A stretch of 30,657 nt of DNA from an uncultured Eubacteriales bacterium (GCA_900548005.1 URIZ01000016.1:1-30657); one strand, 5' to 3'; positions 1 through 7,236 are shown, counted from the stretch's first letter. The notes: generated by a model from the letters alone, not told the origin. A program made the numbers and translations.

Positions 1-221
1 TAAATCTTGATAAGCGTGTTTCCGTATTCGATATAATGACCTTTGTCATCTTCAAACACGTCATAGGTGATACCGGAAATCTTTCCGTTGTTGGTAATTG
101 CATAAATGATTTCGTTTCTGTCTGGATAAAAAGCAACAGTATCAAATCTGATAAGGCTTTCACCGTCATTGAAATCGAAACCATCTTCATCGAAGAATGC
201 AATTTTGTTGAGTTCAATCAT
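1..221 (-). CDS. Hypothetical protein, 5' part only (runs off the left edge)
   Basis: An open frame of 73 codons begins at ATG 221-219 and is still open at base 1. An AAGGAG ribosome site lies 8 nt upstream of this ATG. The product starts MIELNKIAFFDEDG and is acidic, rich in Phe, Asp, Ile and Tyr, with no signal peptide or membrane segment. It alternates short beta-like stretches (RFDTVAFYPD, EIIYAITNNGKISGITYDVF), which suggests a small beta-rich domain. I do not recognise the family and propose no function. The opposite-strand frame at 36-350 overlaps it but has no ribosome site and is a shadow. The call as a real gene rests on the start context; the rest of the gene lies outside the window. 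Confidence 0.65.
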   Translation of the reverse strand, partial: MIELNKIAFFDEDGFDFNDGESLIRFDTVAFYPDRNEIIYAITNNGKISGITYDVFEDDKGHYIEYGNTLIKI

Positions 222-277
222 TTTTCTAACTCCTTTTTATTTGAGATTGCCATTCGGCAGTGGGCAAGGAGCATAAG

Positions 278-291
278 TCGAAACGTTTCAA
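278..291. promoter_or_regulatory. Possible operator palindrome upstream of the left-edge gene
   Basis: TCGAAACGTTTCAA contains the perfect 10-bp palindrome GAAACGTTTC, 59 nt upstream of the minus-strand start at 221. A TTGACA hexamer lies further upstream on the minus strand, but I see no good -10 at proper spacing. The CG-centred AAACGTTT core resembles LacI-family operators; it lacks the spacing of a full CcpA cre site. Chance occurrence is possible. Confidence 0.25.
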
Positions 292-395
292 ATGCGAATA
301 CTGTTGCAATGGAATATGTCAACGGCCAAAGCCATTTGAGCGAAAAATAGTGTAAAAATAAAAGGAGCCAAACTGCTATGAGTCTGACTCTATAA

Positions 396-560
396 AATAT
401 CTCTCTAAATATCTACCGCTATTTTCCCGTGCCGTTGATATATTCGCCTACTTATGCGACGATAGTTTACTGCGCGATACTCATCGTTATCGGACCGGAT
501 ATTTTATCACGGGAATTATCGGATGAAAAACGGCAAATTCAAACGTTTACAATGGCTTAA
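396..560 (+). other. Gene-free stretch 222-619; possible decayed membrane-protein fragment
   Basis: Between the left-edge gene and the flavodiiron gene there is no convincing gene. Positions 396-560 form a 54-codon open frame without a start codon. It reads like the end of a membrane protein: a hydrophobic run (YATIVYCAILIVIGPDI) then a charged tail (SRELSDEKRQ). An AAAGGAG site just before it, at 361-367, precedes only a 5-codon frame (ATG at 378). A degraded gene is one reading; chance is another. Confidence 0.25.
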
Positions 561-565
561 ACCTA

Positions 566-594
566 TTGATTTTGCATTTTTTATAGTTTATAAT
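566..594 (+). promoter_or_regulatory. Sigma-A promoter of the flavodiiron gene
   Basis: TTGATT (566-571), a 17-nt spacer, then TATAAT (589-594). The predicted start near 601 gives a leader of about 20 nt carrying the ribosome site CGGAGG (608-613), 6 nt before the ATG at 620. Confidence 0.8.
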
Positions 595-619
595 ATAATA
601 AAAACGCTCGGAGGATTTT

Positions 620-2410
620 ATGAAAATCGCTGATGGTATATTTTACGTTGGTGTAAACGACAGAAAAATTGACTTATTCGAGGGGCAGTACGTTGTGCCG
701 GAAGGAATGGCGTATAACTCTTACGTAATTATCGACGACGCAGTCGCGGTAATGGACACTGTGGACGCGAAGTTTACGCACGAGTGGCTCGACAACGTGC
801 AGAAAGTGCTCGGCAGGCGTAAACCCGATTATCTCGTCGTCCAACATATGGAACCCGACCATTCGGCGAATATAAACAACTTTGCGAAATTGTATCCGGA
901 AGTGAAAATCGTTGCTTCGAAAAAGGCGTTTACGATGATGAAGAACTTTTTCGGTACGGAATTCGAAGACAGAAGGATCATAGTCGGAGACGGCGACGCG
1001 CTCACGCTCGGAAAACGCACGCTTAAATTCGTTACCGCGCCGATGGTTCATTGGCCGGAAGTTATCGTAACTTACGATCCGTTGACGAAAACTCTGTTTT
1101 CTGCCGATGGGTTTGGTAAGTTCGGCGCACTCGACGCAGACGAAGACTGGGCTTGCGAAGCAAGAAGATATTACTTCGGTATTGTAGGTAAATACGGGGC
1201 GCAGGTACAGTCGTTGCTGAAAAAAGCCGCTTCTCTGGAAATAGAACGTATCTGCCCGTTGCACGGTCCTATTCTCAGTGAAAACCTTTCGTATTATATC
1301 AATCTTTATAATATATGGTCCTATTACGGTGTGGAAACCGAAGGCGTGATGATAGCGTATACTTCGGTTTATGGGCATACCGAAGAAGCCGTGAAAAAAC
1401 TCGCCGACAAATTAAAAGAAAACGGTTGTCCCAAAGTTGCGGTGAACGACCTCGCTCGTTGCGATATGGCGGAAGCGGTGGAAGACGCGTTTAGATACGG
1501 CAAAATTGTGCTTGCGACCACGACATATAATGCCGATATCTTCCCGTTTATGAGAACGTTTATCGACGCGCTTACCGAAAGAAACTTTTCCAACAAAACC
1601 GTCGCTATTATTGAAAACGGATCGTGGGCGCCTATGGCGGCAAAAACCATGAAAGGAATGCTTGAAAAATGCCGTAATATAAAGTATTGCGATAATACCG
1701 TGCATATTATGAGCGCGCTTAACGAAGAAAGCGGAAAAGAACTCGACGCGCTCGCAAGCGAACTTTGCGCCGAATACGCGGCGAGAAAGGGCGAAGGAGT
1801 GAACAAAAACGACCCCACCGCCCTGTTCAATATCGGATACGGACTCTATGTCGTTACGAGCAACGATGGGGAAAAAGATAACGGGCTTATCGTCAATACC
1901 GTTACGCAGGTGACCAACACCCCGAACAGGGTCGCGGTAACGATAAATAAACAGAACTACTCTCACCATGTTATTAAACAGACGGGCAAGATGAACGTAA
2001 ACGTGTTGTCTACCGACGCACCGTTCAAAGTATTTGAAAACTTCGGATTCAGAAGCGGAAGAACCGTAGACAAGTTCGAGGGGTGTGAAAAATATACGTC
2101 GGACAATGGGCTGAGATTCCTGCCGAGATATATAAACTCGTTTATGTCGCTCAAAGTGGAGAGTTACGTCGACGTGGGAACGCACGGAATGTTTATCTGC
2201 GAAGTGACGGAAGCAAGGGTGATAAACAGTAATCCTACAATGACGTATGCTTATTATCAGGAAAACGTCAAACCGAAGCCGAAAACCGAAGGAAAGAAAG
2301 GTTACGTATGTAAAATATGCGGATACGTGTACGAAGGAGAAGAATTACCCGAAGACTTCGTATGTCCGTTGTGTAAACACGGAGCGGCGGATTTTGAGCC
2401 GATAAAATAA
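620..2410 (+). CDS. Flavodiiron protein fused to flavin reductase and rubredoxin
   Basis: A cytoplasmic four-part FprA-type flavodiiron protein that reduces O2 to water and/or NO to N2O, protecting an anaerobe. Residues 1-240 are a metallo-beta-lactamase-like diiron domain with all expected ligands: H76, E78, D80, H81, H144, D163 and H215. Residues about 242-390 are a flavodoxin domain, with an FMN phosphate loop at 247-257. Residues about 400-540 look like a flavin-reductase domain (FMN-binding split barrel). Residues 560-596 are a rubredoxin with C564, C567, C582 and C585. The fusion puts NAD(P)H-to-flavin-to-rubredoxin-to-FMN/diiron electron flow in one chain. Core FprA proteins are near 400 residues; the extra 200 are the two fused domains. 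The substrate (O2 versus NO) cannot be read from sequence. Monocistronic, with its own promoter and terminator. Confidence 0.93.
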   Translation: MKIADGIFYVGVNDRKIDLFEGQYVVPEGMAYNSYVIIDDAVAVMDTVDAKFTHEWLDNVQKVLGRRKPDYLVVQHMEPDHSANINNFAKLYPEVKIVASKKAFTMMKNFFGTEFEDRRIIVGDGDALTLGKRTLKFVTAPMVHWPEVIVTYDPLTKTLFSADGFGKFGALDADEDWACEARRYYFGIVGKYGAQVQSLLKKAASLEIERICPLHGPILSENLSYYINLYNIWSYYGVETEGVMIAYTSVYGHTEEAVKKLADKLKENGCPKVAVNDLARCDMAEAVEDAFRYGKIVLATTTYNADIFPFMRTFIDALTERNFSNKTVAIIENGSWAPMAAKTMKGMLEKCRNIKYCDNTVHIMSALNEESGKELDALASELCAEYAARKGEGVNKNDPTALFNIGYGLYVVTSNDGEKDNGLIVNTVTQVTNTPNRVAVTINKQNYSHHVIKQTGKMNVNVLSTDAPFKVFENFGFRSGRTVDKFEGCEKYTSDNGLRFLPRYINSFMSLKVESYVDVGTHGMFICEVTEARVINSNPTMTYAYYQENVKPKPKTEGKKGYVCKICGYVYEGEELPEDFVCPLCKHGAADFEPIK

Positions 2411-2422
2411 AAAAATAAAAAC

Positions 2423-2465
2423 AACTCGTTTGAGCTATAACAGTTCAAACGAGTTTTATTGTTGC
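2423..2465 (+). terminator. Rho-independent terminator of the flavodiiron gene
   Basis: An 11-bp perfect stem (AACTCGTTTGA, 2423-2433; TCAAACGAGTT, 2445-2455) closes an 11-nt loop. It is followed by a T-rich run and sits 12 nt past the stop codon. Confidence 0.88.
2442..2460. repeat. 19-nt direct repeat, copy 1 (terminator 3' arm)
   Basis: AGTTCAAACGAGTTTTATT, the 3' arm and T-tract of the flavodiiron terminator, recurs exactly at 2590-2608, 148 nt downstream. The second copy is the right arm of a different hairpin, so a terminator arm has been reused or duplicated. Confidence 0.85.
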
Positions 2466-2564
2466 TTTATTAATAATGCTTTTTAACCGATTATACCAAA
2501 GCAGAACAATAAATGTTAAAAAAATAGACTGATAAAATATGAGATAGCGAGACGAACACAGAAA

Positions 2565-2608
2565 AATAAAACTCGCCTAAACCCAAAAAAGTTCAAACGA
2601 GTTTTATT
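2565..2608. terminator. Hairpin next to the tRNA 3' fragment, containing direct repeat copy 2
   Basis: AATAAAACTCG (2565-2575) pairs perfectly over 11 bp with CGAGTTTTATT (2598-2608), with a 22-nt loop. On the minus strand it directly follows the CCA end of the tRNA fragment and is followed by TTTTTCTG, so it is probably that tRNA's terminator. Its right arm is copy 2 of the 19-nt direct repeat at 2442-2460. Confidence 0.65.
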
Positions 2609-2637
2609 TGGCTGACGTAATGAGATTTGAACCCATA
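2609..2637 (-). pseudogene. 3' fragment of a second tRNA (T-arm, acceptor strand and CCA only)
   Basis: On the minus strand ATGGG-TTCAAAT-CTCAT is a standard 5-bp T-arm with a 7-nt loop (2620-2636). It is followed by TACGTCA (3' acceptor strand), G and CCA (2609-2612). The matching 5' acceptor strand (TGACGTA), D-arm and anticodon arm are missing. Upstream comes only A/T-rich sequence and the tRNA-Ser terminator. The T-stem and acceptor differ from those of tRNA-Ser, so this is the remnant of another tRNA whose identity is lost. Confidence 0.75.
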
Positions 2638-2640
2638 ATT

Positions 2641-2683
2641 GTAAAAAAAGCACCCAACCGAACTTTTACGGGTTCAGTTGGGT
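2641..2683 (-). terminator. Terminator of tRNA-Ser
   Basis: On the minus strand ACCCAACTGAAC and GTTCGGTTGGGT form a 12-bp stem with one mismatch (2652-2663 with 2672-2683). It is followed by GCTTTTTTTAC and starts 6 nt after the tRNA CCA. Confidence 0.88.
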
Positions 2684-2689
2684 ACAACT

Positions 2690-2780
2690 TGGCGGAAGCG
2701 GTGGGATTCGAACCCACGAACGAGTTACCCCGTTACCGCATTTCGAGTGCGGGCCGTTATGACCACTTCGATACACTTCC
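2690..2780 (-). tRNA. tRNA-Ser (anticodon CGA)
   Basis: A complete class II tRNA. The acceptor GGAAGTG/CGCTTCC pairs with one G-U, discriminator G, and CCA is encoded at 2690-2692. The anticodon stem CCGCA/TGCGG holds the loop CTCGAAA, giving anticodon CGA for UCG. A long variable arm typical of serine tRNA follows, then T-arm GTGGG-TTCGAAT-CCCAC. It delivers serine at UCG codons. It appears to be transcribed from the promoter at 2923-2951, giving a long 5' leader that includes a duplicated piece of its own 5' end. Confidence 0.95.
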
Positions 2781-2806
2781 AAATGTATTTGTCGTTTTAT
2801 ATGTTG
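2757..2806. repeat. Direct repeat copy A spanning the tRNA-Ser 5' end and leader
   Basis: This segment (the first 22 nt of tRNA-Ser, a TTTGTCGTTTT block and GTTGCG) recurs with a few changes at 2839-2888, about 82 nt further right. The pair looks like a tandem duplication that included the tRNA start. Confidence 0.8.
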
Positions 2807-2841
2807 CGAGGTGGGCATAATGGCGCGCCGTGCGCATTGCC

Positions 2842-2863
2842 ATGACCACTTCGATACACTTCC
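2842..2863 (-). pseudogene. Duplicated 5' fragment of tRNA-Ser
   Basis: The first 22 nt of tRNA-Ser (acceptor strand, start of the D-arm, through GGTCAT) are repeated exactly upstream of the intact gene. After GGTCAT the sequence diverges and no anticodon arm follows. The fragment lies inside the predicted pre-tRNA, where its GGAAGTG strand could compete with the true 5' strand for the acceptor 3' strand. Confidence 0.85.
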
Positions 2864-2922
2864 AGATAGGTTTGTCGTTTTGCGTGTTGCGTTGACACGC
2901 ATTCAACATATATTGCTCGGTT

Positions 2923-2951
2923 ATTATAGTACACTTTTCGGTATTTTGCAA
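2923..2951 (-). promoter_or_regulatory. Sigma-A promoter for tRNA-Ser
   Basis: On the minus strand TTGCAA (2946-2951), a 17-nt spacer, then TATAAT (2923-2928). Predicted start near 2916, about 135 nt ahead of the mature tRNA 5' end. It is upstream of the duplicated tRNA fragment and is the only good promoter I see for the tRNA. Confidence 0.7.
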
Positions 2952-3002
2952 CAGATTTTGTCGTGTTGTTTTTGCGGCGAGGATTTTAAGTGCGTTTCGC
3001 GC

Positions 3003-3031
3003 TTGATTTTATCGCCGATACGGATTATTAT
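3003..3031 (+). promoter_or_regulatory. Promoter of the first M18 aminopeptidase
   Basis: TTGATT (3003-3008), a 17-nt spacer and TATTAT (3026-3031). An AAGGA ribosome site (3050-3054) lies 9 nt before the ATG at 3064. Confidence 0.6.
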
Positions 3032-3063
3032 TATACCATAAAACCAAACAAGGACTGATATTT

Positions 3064-4305
3064 ATGGATATTTGCAGTTTTTTGTCAAAATCATACACGG
3101 CGTATCATGCGGTGCAACACAGCGTTTTCATCCTTGAAAAGAACGGATTTTGCGAGCTTAATCTTGCGGATGCGTGGAAACTTCAAAAAGGCGGAAAATA
3201 TTACGTCACCAAGAACGGATCTTGCGTGATAGCGTTTGTTGTGGGCGACAATTTTGCCTTCAACATTGCGGGCAGTCACACGGACTCGCCGTCCTTGCAC
3301 GTCAAGGGCAACGAACTTGTCGACTCGTGCGAAGGCAAGCGCGTGAACGTGGAAAAATACGGCGGCGCGATTTTGTATTCTTTCATCGACGCGCCATTGA
3401 AGATTGCAGGCAGAATCATCGAAGACCACAACGGGCAACTTGTGCAAAAGGTGGTGGACAGCGACTATTTGCTGACGATACCGTCCCTTGCGATACACCA
3501 CAACCCCACCGTCAATGATGGTTTTTCAGTGAACGTGCAAAAGGATATGTTGCCGCTTTTTGGCGATGCCAAGGACGTGTATTCAACACTCACGAGCGAG
3601 AAAGTGGTTGATGCAGACTTGTACATCGTACCTGCCACCGAAGCGTACAAAAACGGTGCAAACGGAGAATTTATTTCGTCACCGCGCATAGACAATCTCA
3701 CAAGCGTGTACACGTCTTTGCTTGCCCTTTGCGAATGTTCGCCAAAGAACATCGCTCTTGCGTGCTGTTTCGACAACGAAGAAATCGGCAGCGAAACAAA
3801 ACAAGGCGCAAACTCCGCTCTGCTTGAAAGAGTGCTGAGAAAGATAACCCGCGCACTCAACAAGACGGAAGACGATTTTGTGTCCGCATGCGAAAACGGT
3901 TTTATTCTTTCCATAGACAACGCCCACGCGATACACCCTGCCTTCCCCGAAAAAATGGATCCCAAACAGAGAGTGTATCTCAACAAAGGCATCGTGATCA
4001 AGCACCACGTCAACTACGCAACGGACGGACTGTCGAGCGCAATCGTCAAGACCATTCTCGACAAAGCGGGCGTTGAGTATCAAGACTACTGCAACCACTC
4101 CGACGTGCGTTGCGGCGGCACGATCGGGCTTATGACAAGTGCGAATTTGTCCATGACGGCGGCAGACATCGGTCTTGCACAGCTTGCCATGCACTCGGCT
4201 GTGGAAACGGTGGGAGCGAAAGACATCGACAAAATGCACGACTGCGTCAAAGCGTTTTTCGAGACGAAATTTTCAAGAAACGGCAGCACGGTGACAATAG
4301 CCTGA
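3064..4305 (+). CDS. apeB: M18-family aminopeptidase (ApeB-like)
   Basis: A cytosolic di-zinc aminopeptidase that removes N-terminal residues from peptides during protein turnover. At 413 residues it matches the shorter M18 type (about 430). Expected M18 landmarks are present: SHTDSP with H72 and D74, PRIDN with D210, DNEEIGS with the acidic pair E239-E240, D285 with an AHA triplet, and the C-terminal DIG...MHS motif with H377. Members form large tetrahedral dodecamers. The terminal-residue preference (acidic in several studied M18 enzymes) cannot be decided here. The symbol is by family resemblance. It converges on a longer M18 paralogue, and the two share one bidirectional terminator. Confidence 0.9.
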   Translation: MDICSFLSKSYTAYHAVQHSVFILEKNGFCELNLADAWKLQKGGKYYVTKNGSCVIAFVVGDNFAFNIAGSHTDSPSLHVKGNELVDSCEGKRVNVEKYGGAILYSFIDAPLKIAGRIIEDHNGQLVQKVVDSDYLLTIPSLAIHHNPTVNDGFSVNVQKDMLPLFGDAKDVYSTLTSEKVVDADLYIVPATEAYKNGANGEFISSPRIDNLTSVYTSLLALCECSPKNIALACCFDNEEIGSETKQGANSALLERVLRKITRALNKTEDDFVSACENGFILSIDNAHAIHPAFPEKMDPKQRVYLNKGIVIKHHVNYATDGLSSAIVKTILDKAGVEYQDYCNHSDVRCGGTIGLMTSANLSMTAADIGLAQLAMHSAVETVGAKDIDKMHDCVKAFFETKFSRNGSTVTIA

Positions 4306-4387
4306 TTTTGCACAAATCAACGTTTTATCCGCACGATTTGAGCATATAAAATACGTTTATTGGGTATTTTATACAAAAATCAAACGT

Positions 4388-4421
4388 CAAAAAAGACTTG
4401 CGATTTGCAAGTCTTTTTCTT
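4388..4421. terminator. Bidirectional terminator between convergent M18 genes
   Basis: GACTTGC (4395-4401) pairs with GCAAGTC (4407-4413) around a 5-nt loop, flanked by A-tracts on the left and T-tracts on the right. It can therefore stop transcription from both the plus-strand gene ending at 4305 and the minus-strand gene ending at 4471. Confidence 0.85.
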
Positions 4422-4470
4422 GTGCGATGTTGTTTTCATTCGGCAACGCTTGCCGCTTGTTTCGCCCGTC

Positions 4471-5832
4471 TTATTTGACGAATGCGCTGAACGCTTTGTG
4501 TGCCGTGTACAAATCCGCCTTGGAAATGAGTTCGTACGGAGCGTGCATGGAGAGCACGGGTACGCCCATATCAACGGTGTCGATGTTCATGTTGGCGATG
4601 AATTTTGCAACAGTTCCGCCGCCGCCGAGATCCACTCTTCCGAGTTCACCGGTTTGCCAAACGATGTTCTCTTTTGCAAAAACGCCGCGCAAATATCCGA
4701 TGTATTCCGCGCTTGCGTCGTTGCTGCCTGACTTGCCGCGTGCGCCCGTAAATTTGTTCATTGTCACGCCGCTGTTGACAAAGCCTGCGTTCATCTCTTC
4801 AAAAGCGGATGCGTATGCCGGATCGTAGCCTGCGGTGACGTCCGCCGAAATGCACTTGGAATGTTCGCGGAGCACGGACGGATTTACGCCGTAACTCTTT
4901 GCAATTTCGTTGAGAAGGTCGTTGATAAGCACGCATTGCATACCGGTGTTGCCTTCGCTGCCGATCTCTTCTTTGTCGGCAAGGATGCAAAGCACGGTTT
5001 GGTCGGTTTCGGTTTGAAGAGTTGCGGTGATTTCGGGATAGGTGCACACTCTGTCGTCATGGCCGTAGCTTGCGACAAACGCTCTGTCAAATCCGACGTC
5101 TTTTGCCTTGACCGCGGGCACTGCTTCGAGCTCTGCGGAGATAAAGTCTTCCTCGGTGATGCCGTACTTTGCGTTGAGAATGGCAAGAACGCCCCTCTTC
5201 ACCGCGTCTTTGTCATCGTCTTTGACAGGAATGCCGCCCACGAGAAGATTGAGATTTTCGGCAGGGAAACCTTCCGCAATCGTCTTTGTGACTTGTTCTT
5301 GCGCAAGGTGCGGAAGAAGGTCGGTGATGTAGAAGACGGGATCGGACTCTTCTTCGCCCACTCTGACGGTGACTTTGCTGCCGTCTTTGAGCGCAACAAC
5401 GCCGTGGAGTGCAAGCGGAATTGTGAGCCATTGATACTTCTTGATGCCGCCGTAATAGTGTGTTTTGAGATATGCAAGTCCTGACTTTTCAAAAAGCGGA
5501 ACTTGTTTGAGATCGAGTCTCGGGCTGTCAACGTGAGCAACGAGTATACGCACTCCGTTGGTGGCGAGATCCGCCTTGCCCGCTCTCAAAATAAACAAAC
5601 CTTTGCCGCGATTGTTGTAATAGAGTTTGTCGCCGGCATTGATCTTGTCACCGAGAACGTAGGGCTTATAACCCGCTTTTTCTACTATTTCGACGGATTC
5701 CGCCACGACTTCTCTCTCGGTTTTTCCGTTATCGAGAAACTTTTTGTAGCCTTGTGCATAATCGCTGATGGCGTTGAGTTCTTTCTCATCAGCCAAAGCG
5801 TATACGTTTTGTCTTTTGTAGGTGAGTTCCAT
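4471..5832 (-). CDS. apeA: M18-family aminopeptidase (ApeA-like)
   Basis: A second cytosolic M18 metallo-aminopeptidase, of the longer type (453 residues). Landmarks: AHVDSP with H100 and D102, an ADKEEIGS block with the catalytic glutamate pair, a D-V-T-A-G-Y-D-P block, and a C-terminal DMG...MHA motif with the last histidine ligand. The open frame extends to 5865, but the ATG at 5832 is preferred because AAGGATGG lies 8-9 nt upstream and the family's N-terminus begins there. The upstream 11 codons overlap the promoter. It differs strongly from the convergent neighbour, so this is an old paralogue pair, not a recent duplication. Peptide specificity cannot be read from sequence. Confidence 0.9.
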   Translation of the reverse strand: MELTYKRQNVYALADEKELNAISDYAQGYKKFLDNGKTEREVVAESVEIVEKAGYKPYVLGDKINAGDKLYYNNRGKGLFILRAGKADLATNGVRILVAHVDSPRLDLKQVPLFEKSGLAYLKTHYYGGIKKYQWLTIPLALHGVVALKDGSKVTVRVGEEESDPVFYITDLLPHLAQEQVTKTIAEGFPAENLNLLVGGIPVKDDDKDAVKRGVLAILNAKYGITEEDFISAELEAVPAVKAKDVGFDRAFVASYGHDDRVCTYPEITATLQTETDQTVLCILADKEEIGSEGNTGMQCVLINDLLNEIAKSYGVNPSVLREHSKCISADVTAGYDPAYASAFEEMNAGFVNSGVTMNKFTGARGKSGSNDASAEYIGYLRGVFAKENIVWQTGELGRVDLGGGGTVAKFIANMNIDTVDMGVPVLSMHAPYELISKADLYTAHKAFSAFVK

Positions 5833-5864
5833 AGAAAATCCATCCTTATGAGTTGATTGACACA

Positions 5865-5892
5865 ATTATACCACACCCCCGCCAAAAAGCAA
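5865..5892 (-). promoter_or_regulatory. Promoter of the ApeA-like gene
   Basis: On the minus strand TTGCTT (5887-5892), a 16-nt spacer and TATAAT (5865-5870). The predicted start near 5858 gives a leader of about 26 nt, which supports the start codon at 5832. Confidence 0.7.
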
Positions 5893-5950
5893 CATATTTG
5901 AATATCGCCAAACAATAAATAAAAAATGGCTCGCCGCATTTCACACATAA

Positions 5951-5977
5951 AGTCGCTCGCAGGGGCGACTTTTGTTT
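5951..5977 (+). terminator. Terminator-like hairpin upstream of the M29 gene
   Basis: AGTCGC (5951-5956) and GCGACT (5965-5970) form a 6-bp stem followed by TTTGTTTT on the plus strand. No plus-strand gene ends just before it. It may block read-through into the M29 promoter or act on antisense transcripts leaving the ApeA promoter region. Confidence 0.45.
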
Positions 5978-5994
5978 TACTTGGCGAGATTTTG

Positions 5995-6003
5995 TGATAT
6001 AAT
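5995..6003 (+). promoter_or_regulatory. Extended -10 promoter of the M29 aminopeptidase
   Basis: TGATATAAT has a TG one base before TATAAT (5998-6003), the extended -10 form. No good -35 lies at 16-18 nt, which fits this promoter class. The predicted start near 6010 leaves a leader of about 24 nt with GAAGGTGA at 6021-6028. Confidence 0.6.
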
Positions 6004-6033
6004 AGGTTCAACAAACTTTTGAAGGTGAACGAT

Positions 6034-7152
6034 ATGATTATCGATGAAAGACAACAAAAATTGGCTGAAAATCTCGTCAACTACTCCATCCACGTCGGCA
6101 AAGGCGACAAGGTGTGGATTGACGCGATCGGTTGCGGCGAGCAATTGCCTGCTTGCATCATTCGCGAAGTATACAAAGTGGGCGCCATACCCTTTCTCAA
6201 CGTCATCGACAAGCGACTCGAACGCGAGATATTGATGGGAGCAACGCCCGAAATGCTGGATATGTGGGCAAAACGCGACGCCGATTTTATGGACAAAATG
6301 GACTGCTATATCGGCATACGCGGCGGCGACAACAGCTATGAATTGTCCGACGTGCCCGAAAGCATTATGCAAGAATACGACAAGCGATACGGCATCCCCG
6401 TGCACAGCGACAGACGCGTGGCGCACACTCGTTGGGTGATCTTGCGCTACCCCACACCTGCAATGAGCCAGCTAGCAGGCATGAGCACCGAGGCCTTTGA
6501 AGACTACTTTTTCAAGGTGTGCTGCCTTGACTACAAAAAGATGAGCGATGCGATGAATCCGCTGGTTGATCTGATGAATAAGACGGATAAAGTGCATATT
6601 CTTGCAAAAGACACCGATTTGACCTTCTCGATCAAGGGCATCCCCGCAGTCAAATGCGACGGTGCTTGCAACATCCCCGACGGCGAAGTCTACACCGCTC
6701 CCGTCAAGGACAGCGTCAACGGCGTGATAAGCTACAACGTGCCGTCCATCGAAAACGGTTTCCGCTTTGAAAACGTGCGTCTTGAATTCAAGGACGGCAA
6801 AATCATCAAAGCAACCGCCAACAACTCCGACAAAGCCAACGCCCTTTTCGACACCGATGAAGGCGCAAGATATGTCGGCGAATTTGCGCTCGGAGTCAAC
6901 CCCTACGTTACAAAAGCAATCGGCGATATTCTCTTTGACGAGAAGATAAGCGGCTCGTTCCACTTCACCCCCGGTTGCTGCTACGACGACGCGCCCAACG
7001 GCAACAAGAGCGCAGTCCACTGGGATTTGGTTCTCTGTCAAACACCCGAATTCGGTGGCGGCGAAATATGGTTTGACGACGTTCTCGTCCGCAAAGACGG
7101 CCGCTTTGTTCTCCCCGAACTCTTTGGGCTCAACCCCGAAAACCTGATATGA
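6034..7152 (+). CDS. M29-family aminopeptidase (AmpS/PepS-like)
   Basis: A cytosolic thermophilic-aminopeptidase-family (M29) metallo-exopeptidase that trims N-terminal residues from peptides. The length, 372 residues, is near the usual 370-410. The C-terminal half carries the family's metal-site landmarks: IPDGEVYTAP (Glu), GARYVGEFALG (Glu), GSFHFTPG (His) and HWDLV (His, Asp). The frame could open at TTG 6019, but ATG 6034 is chosen because GAAGGTGA sits 5 nt upstream and would lie inside the gene if TTG were used. It is the third aminopeptidase in a row; together with both M18 enzymes it forms a peptide-degradation neighbourhood, though each gene has its own promoter. Confidence 0.9.
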   Translation: MIIDERQQKLAENLVNYSIHVGKGDKVWIDAIGCGEQLPACIIREVYKVGAIPFLNVIDKRLEREILMGATPEMLDMWAKRDADFMDKMDCYIGIRGGDNSYELSDVPESIMQEYDKRYGIPVHSDRRVAHTRWVILRYPTPAMSQLAGMSTEAFEDYFFKVCCLDYKKMSDAMNPLVDLMNKTDKVHILAKDTDLTFSIKGIPAVKCDGACNIPDGEVYTAPVKDSVNGVISYNVPSIENGFRFENVRLEFKDGKIIKATANNSDKANALFDTDEGARYVGEFALGVNPYVTKAIGDILFDEKISGSFHFTPGCCYDDAPNGNKSAVHWDLVLCQTPEFGGGEIWFDDVLVRKDGRFVLPELFGLNPENLI

Positions 7153-7169
7153 TTCACATTTGGGACGCA

Positions 7170-7200
7170 AAAGCCACAACGCATTTGTTGTGGCTTTTTA
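7170..7200 (+). terminator. Terminator of the M29 gene
   Basis: GCCACAAC (7173-7180) and GTTGTGGC (7187-7194) form an 8-bp stem with a 6-nt loop, followed by TTTTTATATT, 20 nt past the stop codon. Confidence 0.9.
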
Positions 7201-7203
7201 TAT

Positions 7204-7236
7204 TGCAAAAAAACGGCGCAATATTTCATGCGCCGT
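7204..7236 (-). terminator. Terminator of the transporter-phosphoesterase operon
   Basis: On the minus strand ACGGCGCA and TGCGCCGT form a perfect 8-bp stem (7213-7220 with 7229-7236) followed by TTTTTTTGC, just past the stop at 7243. It lies back to back with the plus-strand M29 terminator. Confidence 0.9.

Noticed and set aside
36..350. 104-codon plus-strand frame
   Set aside because: It has no ribosome site and overlaps the better-supported minus-strand start at 221.
2608..2820. 70-codon plus-strand frame over the tRNA region (and minus frames at 2666-2951)
   Set aside because: It is the reverse reading of tRNA-Ser and tRNA fragments; the AVGFEPTNELPRYRIS-like product is a well-known tRNA artefact.
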